Positions 1 to 5,369 are shown, counted from the stretch's first letter. The stretch: DNA of 7,969 bases from Clostridia bacterium (GCA_017408325.1 JAFQUW010000133.1:1-7969), one strand, 5' to 3'. Translations and numbers: made by a program. Notes: generated from the letters alone by a model not told the origin.

Positions 1-17
1 GCAATTTTTTCATAAAC

Positions 18-250
18 CGCAAACGGTGCCCACGCTTTACGGGCACCGTTTGTGCTGAAGGTCGTCTTTTTTTCTTTTTCTCGTCTCGGCTTTTCTTTGC
101 TTCTTTCTTTTCTCATGAAAAGAAAGAAGAGAAAACCAAAACGAGCCCGCGGTTTGGGCTCGTTTTCTGCTGACATTGTCTTTTGCTTCTTTTCGGTATC
201 GCTTTTCTTTTGCTTCTTTTCTTTTCTCGTGAAAAGAAAAGAAGAAAAAA
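18..250. repeat. Two tandem diverged copies of a ~115-bp hairpin-plus-palindrome unit
   Basis: This gene-free stretch is built from two related units. Unit 1 has a GC hairpin at 18-54 (arms AAACGGTGCCC/GGGCACCGTTT), a linker, a pyrimidine-rich stretch, and a perfect 13-bp palindrome at 100-112/117-129 with loop TCAT. Unit 2 repeats the order: hairpin 138-148/156-166 (AAAACGAGCCC/GGGCTCGTTTT), linker, pyrimidine stretch, and a perfect 14-bp palindrome at 213-226/231-244 with loop TCGT. Hairpin centres lie about 116 bp apart and palindrome centres 114 bp apart, and the linkers (CTGAAGGTCGTC and CTGACATTGTC) are alignable. The paired arms change together between copies, which suggests the structure matters. 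It sits directly downstream of cysK. It resembles REP/MITE-like intergenic palindromes in type, but no transposase or target duplication is visible. Confidence 0.75.
138..166 (-). terminator. Probable intrinsic terminator of cysK
   Basis: An 11-bp perfect stem (AAAACGAGCCC pairing with GGGCTCGTTTT, 7-nt loop). Read on the minus strand it is followed by GGTTTTCTCTTC, giving a U-rich tail. It lies about 85 nt beyond the cysK stop, with the second palindrome of the repeat element in between. Because both arms end in A/T tracts it could also work on the plus strand. Confidence 0.55.
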
Positions 251-251
251 C

Positions 252-1181
252 TCACTCGAACAGATCCGTCGACAGGTATCGTTCGCCCGAATCGGGCAGG
301 AGGACGACGGCGGTCTTACCGAAAAACTCCGCGCGGCGAAAGAGCCTCACGGCGGCAGAGAGCGCGGCACCGCCGGAGATGCCGCAGAGGACGCCTTCCG
401 TTTTGGCAAAGGCGCGCGCGGCAGAATACGCCTCGTCCTTCGTCACGGCGATCACCTCGTCGCAGACGGTGACGTCGAGCGTCTTCGGGACAAAGCCCGC
501 ACCGATCCCCTGCAGAGCGTGGGGATGCGCCTCGCCGCCCGAGAGCACCGCACTGTCGGCAGGCTCCACGGCGCAGACGAAGAGGTCGGCTTTTTTCTCT
601 TTCAGGTAACGTGCCGTACCCGTGATCGTGCCGCCCGTTCCGACGCCGCAGACAAGCGCATCCACGCGCCCGTCGGTGTCGCGCCAGATCTCGGGCCCCG
701 TCGTGGCGTAGTGCGCGGCCGGATTTTCGGGGTTGTCAAACTGCGCGGGAATGAAGCTGTTCGGGATCGACTCCGCGAGACGCTCCGCCTCGGCGATGGC
801 ACCTGCCATCCCGAGTGCCGCGTCGGTCAGAACGACCTCGGCACCGTAAGCACGGGCAAGCGTTTGGCGCTCCGCGGAGGCATTCGACGGCATCACGAGG
901 ATCACGCGGTATCCGCGCGAGACGCCGAAAGCGGCAAGGGCAATGCCCGTGTTTCCGCTGGTCGGCTCAATGATCACCGAAGAGGGCACGAGTCTCCCCT
1001 CCTCCTCGGCACAGGACAGCATCCGACAGGCCACGCGATCCTTCGCGCTGCCCGCAGGATTGAAGCCCTCCAGTTTCACCAACAGACGCGCACTCAGCCC
1101 CTCGCTTGCTCGAAAGCGGTCGGCACAAAGAAGCGGAGTGTTCCCCACAAGCTCGGCGGCGCACGCGTAGATCTTCTCCAT
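252..1181 (-). CDS. cysK: Cysteine synthase (O-acetylserine sulfhydrylase, PLP-dependent)
   Basis: Encodes 309 residues, the usual length for CysK. The enzyme replaces the acetyl group of O-acetyl-L-serine with sulfide to make L-cysteine in the cytoplasm. Visible fold-type II PLP motifs are NPAGSAKDR with the Schiff-base lysine at K47, the substrate loop EPTSGNTG at 72-79, the QFDNPENPAAHYATTGPEIW segment near 147-166, the phosphate-binding GVGTGGTITG at 179-188, GISGG at 267-271, and PDSGERYLST near the C terminus. I chose the ATG at 1179-1181 because GGGAG lies 6 nt upstream, the N terminus MEKIYACAAELVGNTPL matches the family, and a consensus promoter lies only 29 bp further up. A longer reading frame reaches 1337, but it runs through that promoter and a terminator. 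The loop MPSNASAERQ differs from the common MPETMSIERR, so CysK versus CysM specificity is less certain. No T-box or CymR-type site is apparent. Confidence 0.95.
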   Translation of the reverse strand: MEKIYACAAELVGNTPLLCADRFRASEGLSARLLVKLEGFNPAGSAKDRVACRMLSCAEEEGRLVPSSVIIEPTSGNTGIALAAFGVSRGYRVILVMPSNASAERQTLARAYGAEVVLTDAALGMAGAIAEAERLAESIPNSFIPAQFDNPENPAAHYATTGPEIWRDTDGRVDALVCGVGTGGTITGTARYLKEKKADLFVCAVEPADSAVLSGGEAHPHALQGIGAGFVPKTLDVTVCDEVIAVTKDEAYSAARAFAKTEGVLCGISGGAALSAAVRLFRRAEFFGKTAVVLLPDSGERYLSTDLFE

Positions 1182-1209
1182 AACAGTCTCCCAAATCAGA
1201 GTTTTCCCC

Positions 1210-1238
1210 ATTATAGCACAGCAAAAAAAACGTGTCAA
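1210..1238 (-). promoter_or_regulatory. Sigma-A promoter of cysK
   Basis: On the minus strand TTGACA (1238-1233) and TATAAT (1215-1210) are both perfect consensus with a 17-bp spacer, and TGC directly before the -10 forms an extended -10. It lies between the terminator at 1248-1281 and the cysK start, so cysK has its own strong promoter and a leader of only about 20 nt. Confidence 0.93.
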
Positions 1239-1247
1239 ACGAGAAAG

Positions 1248-1281
1248 AAAACTCCCCCGCCAAAGAAGGTAGGGGAGTTTT
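1248..1281 (-). terminator. Intrinsic terminator of the lipoprotein gene
   Basis: AAAACTCCCC (1248-1257) pairs perfectly with GGGGAGTTTT (1272-1281), and inner CC/GG pairs tighten the loop. On the minus strand the stem ends in TTTT followed by CTTTCTC. It begins about 10 nt after the lipoprotein stop codon and ends about 10 nt before the cysK -35 box. Confidence 0.88.
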
Positions 1282-1290
1282 TGCGATGGA

Positions 1291-2334
1291 TCACTCCATT
1301 TTGCTTTCCGGTGAAACATCCTGTTCCATCGGAACAAAATTCACGGCCGGAACGACGCACAGAACGGTTTCTGCATCCCTCTTCACCAAGAATTCGTAAG
1401 TCGGGATCACGTGTCCGCCGCACATCGTCATGTCGTATTGAAAGGACACAGACAAAATCTCCTCATCCTTCACACTTTCCGACGACGTCCCGAGAACGAA
1501 GCAGTTCTCATCCTTCAGATTCTTGAGAGCATCCGAATACGAAAGCGCCGACAGCTCTCTCACTTTTTCAAAAGACCCCGTCGTGATCACGAGCTTCGCT
1601 CGACCTTCCTCCTCCGATTTTCTCACGTAGAAGGAACGACACATCAGGTTCTCGGCACTCTCCGAGAGCGTCGCTCCCCTTTGATACATGCAAAACTGAA
1701 AGGAAGAAACGCTGCCGTTTTCATCACGCTCACAGAAAAAGGAGATCACGGGATCCGTGACGGAATGATAGGCACAGGCCGCAGACAAATAAGGGTCGGT
1801 CGCAAGAAGCCGTTTCAACTCAAGATCCGTCGTCTCCGCCGATATACGATCGGTAAACGCGCCTACGACGATCGAGGAGACGGACGAGGTGATCGACACT
1901 CCGTCGACCGTTGCCTCGGCGCGAGGCAAACCTTCTTCCGGTACCGAAACCTCGGCAACCTTTCCCAGATGTTTTAAGTAATTCTCCAGATGTTCGGTAT
2001 ACGCCGCGATCGAGGCCGAGGCATTCTGCGAAGAGGAATATTCCGGTATCCGAAAAACCCCGAGCGTCACGTCATGTTCGCCATCCAATTTCAAGCCTTC
2101 TCGGCGATCATTTTTCGAAAGAGCGGCCATTTCCGTTCCGATTCCGTTGTTTGGCGAACGATACAAGGACAGATCCGCGCGCGGATAATCATAGATCAAC
2201 TCCGAAGGGACCTGCTCGCTTTCCGACAAAAGTTCTTCACCGGAACCGTTTTGCTCAGCCGGCACTTGTAGTTCACAAGAAAGCAAAAAAAGGCTGAAAA
2301 GCAAACACCACAAGAACAACGCAAAGCCTTTCAT
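1291..2334 (-). CDS. Predicted lipoprotein of unknown function
   Basis: Encodes 347 residues. I do not recognise the family. The N terminus is a lipoprotein signal: a hydrophobic stretch at 4-19 ending in a lipobox LLSC, with Cys20 as the predicted lipidated residue, so the mature protein should be anchored to the outer face of the membrane. Residues 21-45 are an acidic, polar linker. The rest is mixed alpha/beta with no further membrane segment. The last 50 residues (SVSFQYDMTMCGGH, then PTYEFLVKR, then VVPAVNF near 325-333) have the alternating-strand pattern that ends PepSY/YycI-type extracellular domains; this is a weak resemblance and not an assignment. Several cysteines (187, 201, 215, 232, 278, 305, 326) are unusual for an exported protein. 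The ATG has AGGGAG 6 nt upstream. The gene is a single transcript unit with its own promoter and terminator. Its base composition appears less GC-rich than cysK and the plus-strand genes. Confidence 0.8.
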   Translation of the reverse strand: MKGFALFLWCLLFSLFLLSCELQVPAEQNGSGEELLSESEQVPSELIYDYPRADLSLYRSPNNGIGTEMAALSKNDRREGLKLDGEHDVTLGVFRIPEYSSSQNASASIAAYTEHLENYLKHLGKVAEVSVPEEGLPRAEATVDGVSITSSVSSIVVGAFTDRISAETTDLELKRLLATDPYLSAACAYHSVTDPVISFFCERDENGSVSSFQFCMYQRGATLSESAENLMCRSFYVRKSEEEGRAKLVITTGSFEKVRELSALSYSDALKNLKDENCFVLGTSSESVKDEEILSVSFQYDMTMCGGHVIPTYEFLVKRDAETVLCVVPAVNFVPMEQDVSPESKME

Positions 2335-2427
2335 AATCTTCTCCCTACTTTCGTTCGAATAAACAATAGAATTCCCTTTGTTTGCCGAATCATTGAATCA
2401 CGCTTCTACCGTGACATCGACAATTCT

Positions 2428-2456
2428 ATGATACCTAAAATCCCCATTTCTGTCAA
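2428..2456 (-). promoter_or_regulatory. Sigma-A promoter of the lipoprotein gene
   Basis: Minus-strand TTGACA (2456-2451), a 17-bp spacer, then TATCAT (2433-2428). The expected transcript starts near 2421, giving an untranslated leader of about 85 nt. An 8-bp inverted repeat (ATAGAATT/AATTCTAT at 2366-2373 and 2422-2429) brackets the leader and touches the -10 box. Confidence 0.85.
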
Positions 2457-2465
2457 TCAAACCAC

Positions 2466-2496
2466 AAAAAATCGGACAGAGAAGAGTCTCTGTCCG
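2466..2496 (-). terminator. Intrinsic terminator after the four-helix membrane protein gene
   Basis: A perfect 10-bp stem (CGGACAGAGA at 2473-2482 with TCTCTGTCCG at 2487-2496, loop AGAG). On the minus strand it is followed by ATTTTTTG. It starts 15 nt after the stop codon of the gene at 2512-3048 and ends about 10 nt before the next promoter's -35 box. Confidence 0.92.
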
Positions 2497-2511
2497 GTTT
2501 GGTTTTCGGTC

Positions 2512-3048
2512 TTATTGTTTCGTGTTCTTTTTCTCCAGCATACTTTCGTAAGCCGCGCGGTCGCGCTGTTCGCGCTCGCGCGCACGGGCGAGGGCGACGC
2601 GCACGCCGACGGTGGCAAAATACGCCGCCAAAAAGAGGACGTAGGCCAGAACGACGAAGGCCCAGTTGGTCGCGCCCGAGGAAAGATTGTCGACCTCCTG
2701 CTCCCCGAGGGCGACGGACAGCGGCTGCCACATCACGAAGTAAGCGACGTAAAAAAGAGCCGCCGAGACGGTGAAGTGGAACAGGCGGTACACCGTGGAC
2801 GAAAACACGGGGACTCGCTTTAGACTGCGTGCAATTCCCGTGACGAGAAAGAAGAACGCGGTGGACAGCTGGAAGCCGAAACCGAGGATATTCCCCTCCA
2901 CGACCGAGCCGACGCCCGCCCAGTGCACCAGGGCACCGAGGACGAGCATCGTCAGCGTAAAGCCGACCGTGATGCTTTTGAGCGTCTCCGAGACGGCGGC
3001 GCGAAAACTGTCGCGGCGCGCAAAAGAACGCGTCTGTTGATTGGTCAT
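2512..3048 (-). CDS. Small four-helix integral membrane protein, function unknown
   Basis: Encodes 178 residues with four predicted membrane helices: about 26-44 (ITVGFTLTMLVLGALVHWAG), 53-73, 87-107 and 128-149. The N terminus (1-25) and the C-terminal tail (150-178) are strongly basic and charged. By the positive-inside rule both ends should be cytosolic, and the tail looks like a helix continuing from the fourth membrane segment. The size and four-helix layout recall small DUF3021-type Bacillota membrane proteins, but I see no diagnostic motif and do not assign it. The ATG is supported by GGAGG 6 nt upstream. The gene follows rplT by 65 nt, and the rplT terminator lies between them. I see no room for a promoter after that terminator, so expression may come from readthrough of the infC operon or from a promoter inside rplT. 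A strong terminator closes it. Confidence 0.8.
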   Translation of the reverse strand: MTNQQTRSFARRDSFRAAVSETLKSITVGFTLTMLVLGALVHWAGVGSVVEGNILGFGFQLSTAFFFLVTGIARSLKRVPVFSSTVYRLFHFTVSAALFYVAYFVMWQPLSVALGEQEVDNLSSGATNWAFVVLAYVLFLAAYFATVGVRVALARAREREQRDRAAYESMLEKKNTKQ

Positions 3049-3062
3049 ATGTTACCTCCGAT

Positions 3063-3099
3063 GGAAAAGAAAGCCGACCGAGTGATATTCGGTCGGCTT
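3063..3099 (-). terminator. Intrinsic terminator of the infC-rpmI-rplT operon
   Basis: A perfect 11-bp stem (AAGCCGACCGA at 3071-3081 with TCGGTCGGCTT at 3089-3099, 7-nt loop) followed on the minus strand by TCTTTTCC. It starts about 15 nt after the rplT stop. The U-tract is short and interrupted, so partial readthrough into the next gene is plausible. Confidence 0.85.
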
Positions 3100-3113
3100 G
3101 CCTTCGTTGTCTC

Positions 3114-3467
3114 TTACAGAGCGGCCTTCGCGGTGGCCACGAGGGCGGCAAAGGCTTCCTTGTCGCTGATGGCGATCTCGGAGAGCATCTTGCGGTTGAG
3201 ATCCACACCGGCCTTCTTGAGACCGTTCATAAAGGTGGAGTAGTTCATCCCGTTCGCCTTGCAGGCGGCGGAGATACGGGTGATCCAGAGACGACGGAAG
3301 TCGCGCTTCTTCTGCTTGCGGCCGATGAACGCGTAGTTGCCGCTCTTCATCACCTGCTGTTTCGCCATCTTAAAATGACGGCTCTTGGCACCCCAGTAGC
3401 CCTTGGCTGCCTTCAGGATCTTCTTTCTGCGTGCGCGGGTCGTGACCGCACCTTTGATTCTTGCCAT
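3114..3467 (-). CDS. rplT: 50S ribosomal protein L20
   Basis: Encodes 117 residues, close to the usual 115-120. L20 binds 23S rRNA early in assembly of the large subunit, and in Bacillota it also represses its own operon by binding the mRNA leader. The N terminus MARIKGAVTTRARRKKILK is the long basic extension that threads into rRNA. The family block AKGYWGAKSRHFKMAKQQ follows at 21-38, and the globular domain contains KKRDFRRLWITRISAA (usually RINAA; here Ser replaces Asn) and LNRKMLSEIAI. It is the last ribosomal gene of the operon, 48 nt after rpmI, and its Shine-Dalgarno (AAGGTAG) is modest. A terminator follows directly. Confidence 0.98.
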   Translation of the reverse strand: MARIKGAVTTRARRKKILKAAKGYWGAKSRHFKMAKQQVMKSGNYAFIGRKQKKRDFRRLWITRISAACKANGMNYSTFMNGLKKAGVDLNRKMLSEIAISDKEAFAALVATAKAAL

Positions 3468-3515
3468 AATTTTCTACCTTATCGCGTTATGCGTTCCTTT
3501 CTTGAAATGAGCCGA

Positions 3516-3719
3516 TCAGGCGTAGGGGAGAAGCTTCTTGATGTTCTGGGCATTGGCCTCGGCGATGTAGCCGGCCTTACGCAGAGCGCGCTTGCGCTTG
3601 GTGGTCTTCAGGTGAACCTGATGACGTCTGCCCTGATGGTTCATCTTGACTTTGCCGCTTTTGGTCAGCGAGAAACGCTTCGCGGTTGCTTTGTGGGTTT
3701 TGATCTTGATCTTAGCCAT
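3516..3719 (-). CDS. rpmI: 50S ribosomal protein L35
   Basis: Encodes 67 residues, typical of L35, a small very basic protein of the large ribosomal subunit. The family features are KIKTHKATAKRF near the N terminus, TKSGKVK, the H-x-x-HLKTTKRKRALRK block, and the C-terminal IKKLLPYA. It lies between infC (82-nt gap) and rplT (48-nt gap), the conserved bacterial order. The start has AGAGG about 8 nt upstream. The gap before it can fold: CGGCGGC/GCCGCCG at 3773-3779/3736-3742, or a competing smaller hairpin GCTGT/ACAGC at 3754-3758/3741-3745. Both lie just 5' of the ribosome binding site. Confidence 0.98.
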   Translation of the reverse strand: MAKIKIKTHKATAKRFSLTKSGKVKMNHQGRRHQVHLKTTKRKRALRKAGYIAEANAQNIKKLLPYA

Positions 3720-3801
3720 AACTTTTACCTCTTTCCGGCGGCTGTGCTTTTTTACAGCGGTGCGTGCCTCCTGCCGCCGCGGGGGACGCTGGGGTTGGTG
3801 T

Positions 3802-4359
3802 TTATTCGGCCTTCGGCGCGGCTTTTTCCTTTGCCTTTGCCGGAGTTTCCTTCTTGGGTGCTAAAAACATCGTCATAAATCGGCCGTCGAGGCTCGGCTT
3901 CTTTTCCACGGAAGCGATCTCGTCACAGGCGGCGACGATCTTCTCCATCAACACGTAGCCGTTGCCCGTCTGGGTCATCTCACGGCCGGAGAAGACGATG
4001 GTGACCTTGACCTTGTTGCCCGCCTTCAAGAAACGGTGGGCGTGGGAAATCTTGGTCTCAAAATCGTGGGTGCCGATGCGGCAGGTGAACTTGATCTCCT
4101 TGAGTTCGACGGTGACCTGCTTTTTGCGGCTCTCACGCTGCTTATTCTCTTTCTCGAAGCGGTACTTGCCGTAATCCATGATGCGGCACACGGGCGGTTC
4201 GGCACCGGGAGCGATCTCCACGAGGTCCAGTCCGCGGTCGTACGCCAGGTCAAGGGCGGCGCGTTTGTCCAGGATGCCGAGCTGTTCGCCGTCGGGACCG
4301 ACGACGCGCATCTTCGGCGCACGGATCTTCTCATTTAAGAGCAAATCTTTGGAAGCGAT
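3802..4359 (-). CDS. infC: Translation initiation factor IF-3, ATC start codon
   Basis: Encodes 185 residues. IF3 binds the 30S subunit, keeps it apart from 50S, and checks the initiator tRNA-start codon match. The N domain (about 1-75) opens with LLLNEKIRAPKMRVVGPDGEQLG. The signature region CRIMDYGKYRFEKENK lies at 58-73, a basic linker helix follows, and the C domain (about 85-170) contains KEIKFTCRIGTHDFETK and VTIVFSGREM. A Lys/Ala/Glu-rich tail ends the protein. No ATG precedes the conserved N terminus. An ideal AAGGAGGG (4374-4367) lies 7 nt before ATC (4359-4357), giving (f)M-A-S-K-D-L-L-L-N-E-K. A non-AUG start is known in infC (AUU in Escherichia coli and Bacillus) and lets IF3 limit its own synthesis. 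The open frame continues to 4524, but that extension runs through the attenuator leader and is rejected. The first internal ATG (codon 17) would remove conserved residues. Confidence 0.96.
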   Translation of the reverse strand: MASKDLLLNEKIRAPKMRVVGPDGEQLGILDKRAALDLAYDRGLDLVEIAPGAEPPVCRIMDYGKYRFEKENKQRESRKKQVTVELKEIKFTCRIGTHDFETKISHAHRFLKAGNKVKVTIVFSGREMTQTGNGYVLMEKIVAACDEIASVEKKPSLDGRFMTMFLAPKKETPAKAKEKAAPKAE

Positions 4360-4523
4360 AGGATTTCCCTCCTTTTTATCTCGCTTGTTTGGTTCGGACA
4401 ACAAAAAAGCGCGGAATCCCCTTCCGCACCGAAACGAGCGACAACTGCCGCTTTTGTCAGTATCAACCACCGCGCTCTTCTCGCACGGAAGGTGAGAACG
4501 AAAGGTTCTGCTTCTTTTTTGCA
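4360..4523 (-). promoter_or_regulatory. infC operon leader with attenuator, L20-leader type
   Basis: About 164 nt of untranslated leader separates the expected transcription start (near 4523) from the infC ATC. It contains an intrinsic terminator (stem 4422-4429 with 4409-4416, then six U). Both terminator arms have alternative upstream partners. CCTTCCGTGC (4492-4483) can pair with GTGCGGAAGG (4429-4420): 10 pairs, two of them G-U. AAGAGCGCGG (4479-4470) can pair with CCGCGCTTTT (4414-4405): 10 pairs, one of them G-U. Both alternatives exclude the terminator, and together they form an H-type pseudoknot. A local hairpin, AGCGGCAGTTGTCGCT (4452-4437), lies between them. Known biology: in Bacillus subtilis L20 binds the infC leader and causes premature termination (Rfam L20_leader). 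Assignment to that class rests on position and architecture, not on a covariance search. Confidence 0.82.
4403..4429 (-). terminator. Attenuator terminator in the infC leader
   Basis: On the minus strand GTGCGGAA (4429-4422), loop GGGGA, TTCCGCGC (4416-4409), then TTTTTT (4408-4403). The 8-bp stem has one G-U pair. It lies about 44 nt before the infC start, inside the leader rather than after a gene, which marks it as an attenuator. Confidence 0.85.
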
Positions 4524-4529
4524 CGGGGT

Positions 4530-4558
4530 ATTATAGCACCCCGAAAGCCACTTGTCAA
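4530..4558 (-). promoter_or_regulatory. Sigma-A promoter of the infC-rpmI-rplT operon
   Basis: Minus-strand TTGACA (4558-4553), 17-bp spacer, TATAAT (4535-4530), with TGC before the -10 as in the cysK promoter. It begins 7 nt after the radC stop codon. A 6-bp inverted repeat, CGGGGT/ACCCCG (4524-4529/4538-4543), exactly flanks the -10 box. Confidence 0.95.
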
Positions 4559-4565
4559 GAGTTTT

Positions 4566-5300
4566 TTACTCGATCGTCTCAACGCTCTCCAACTGGCGCA
4601 GGACGCGAGAGCGTTCATTCTCGTAAATCTCGCGCGTCAGACCGAAATATCTGCTTTCCGCGACGATGAAATGATCCAGAAGCTTCACGTCCATCTTCGC
4701 AAGGAAGGAGCGAATGTCGCGCGTGACGTCCAGATCCGTCGCACTGGCGATCGGTACGCCGCCGGGATGATTGTGCGCGAGGACGAGATAGGTCGCCTTC
4801 TTTAAGATCGCGCGTTCGGCGACCTCCCGGACGGAAAACGCCGCCGAATGCAGACTGCCGGAAAAGAGCTCGCAGGAGTCCACAAGCTTCAGAGAAGGCG
4901 AATAAAACAAGCCGTAGACCGACTCGTTTCGGTGATTGAGAAAATGCGCAACGAGGTGCGTACCCATTTCATCGTACTCCGGCAAAAAGCCCTTGACGTC
5001 GAAACGGCACTCACAGTAACGGCGCGCAAGTGCGGGAATGAGCTTGATGAGCAGAGCCGTGTGTTCCCCGACGCCTTCCACCTCGACAAGATCCTCCAAC
5101 GGCGCGTCGAAAACGGCGGCAAGCGTTCCGTAGCGCTTCATCAGCCGATGCGCCAGGGGATTCGTGTCCTTCTGCGGAATGGCGTAAAACAGGAGAAGTT
5201 CGAGCACGTTGTGGTCCTCGAAATGATCCAGCGACTCACGCACGAATCTCGCCTTGAGCCGTTCGCGGTGCGAGGCGTGCGGATTTTCTTGTTTGCCCAC
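4566..5300 (-). CDS. radC: RadC-family JAB-domain protein
   Basis: Encodes 244 residues, close to the usual RadC length (about 220-230). The N-terminal UPF0758 region contains SHRERLKARF, an ELLLFYAI segment at 34-41, and a helix-hairpin-helix-like LVEVEGVGEHTALLIK at 71-86. The C-terminal JAB/MPN domain (about 110-235) has the complete JAMM metal-site pattern: candidate Glu144 in CELFSGSL, then H176-x-H178-P, S186 and D189 in LAHNHPGGVPIASATDLD. Despite the historical name, a direct repair role is unproven in the family; it is usually treated as a putative metalloprotein linked to DNA processing. The start codon is GTG (5300-5298) with a GGGAGGG Shine-Dalgarno upstream. It has its own promoter, and no terminator separates it from the infC promoter, so its transcripts may run into the infC leader. 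Confidence 0.93.
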   Translation of the reverse strand: MGKQENPHASHRERLKARFVRESLDHFEDHNVLELLLFYAIPQKDTNPLAHRLMKRYGTLAAVFDAPLEDLVEVEGVGEHTALLIKLIPALARRYCECRFDVKGFLPEYDEMGTHLVAHFLNHRNESVYGLFYSPSLKLVDSCELFSGSLHSAAFSVREVAERAILKKATYLVLAHNHPGGVPIASATDLDVTRDIRSFLAKMDVKLLDHFIVAESRYFGLTREIYENERSRVLRQLESVETIE

Positions 5301-5331
5301 CGTGTTCCCTCCCTTCTCAAAACCTCAGTGT

Positions 5332-5350
5332 TTTCATACAGTGTATCAAA
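5332..5350. promoter_or_regulatory. Operator-like palindrome over the radC -10 region
   Basis: Inverted repeat TTT-C-ATACA-G-TGTAT-C-AAA: 8 of 9 positions per arm match around a central G. It covers the radC -10 hexamer, where a repressor would block the polymerase. No regulator is identified from the sequence. Confidence 0.35.
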
Positions 5351-5369
5351 CGCCCGAGGGTCTTGTCAA
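5340..5369 (-). promoter_or_regulatory. Probable promoter of radC
   Basis: Minus-strand TTGACA (5369-5364), 18-bp spacer, TACACT (5345-5340), with TGA before the -10 as an extended element. The -10 is weaker than those of the other promoters in the window. The expected leader is about 30-35 nt. Confidence 0.65.

Noticed and set aside
18..54. Terminator for a gene left of the window
   Set aside because: The stem is good, but the nearest T-run on the plus strand is about 11 nt beyond the stem, and the minus-strand side has only TTT, so the call is not secure. It is listed only as part of the repeat.
18..250. CRISPR array
   Set aside because: Only two diverged units with palindromic content, with no constant repeats separated by unique spacers of equal length and no cas genes.
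37..255. A 72-codon minus-strand frame rich in Lys, Arg and Phe
   Set aside because: It is the translation of the tandem hairpin/palindrome element. Its two halves repeat because the DNA repeats, and no ribosome binding site or family supports it.
1182..1209. T-box or other riboswitch in front of cysK
   Set aside because: The leader after the consensus promoter is only about 20 nt, too short for such an element.
1182..1337. Upstream extension of the cysK reading frame
   Set aside because: It runs through the lipoprotein terminator and the cysK promoter, and the family N terminus begins at the ATG at 1179-1181.
183..1526. A long plus-strand open frame opposite cysK
   Set aside because: It is antisense to a well-supported gene in GC-rich DNA, has Arg/His-rich composition with no family resemblance, and crosses gene boundaries and a terminator.
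4360..4524. Upstream extension of the infC reading frame
   Set aside because: It spans the attenuator leader and begins next to the -10 box, and IF3 homology starts at the ATC with its strong Shine-Dalgarno.
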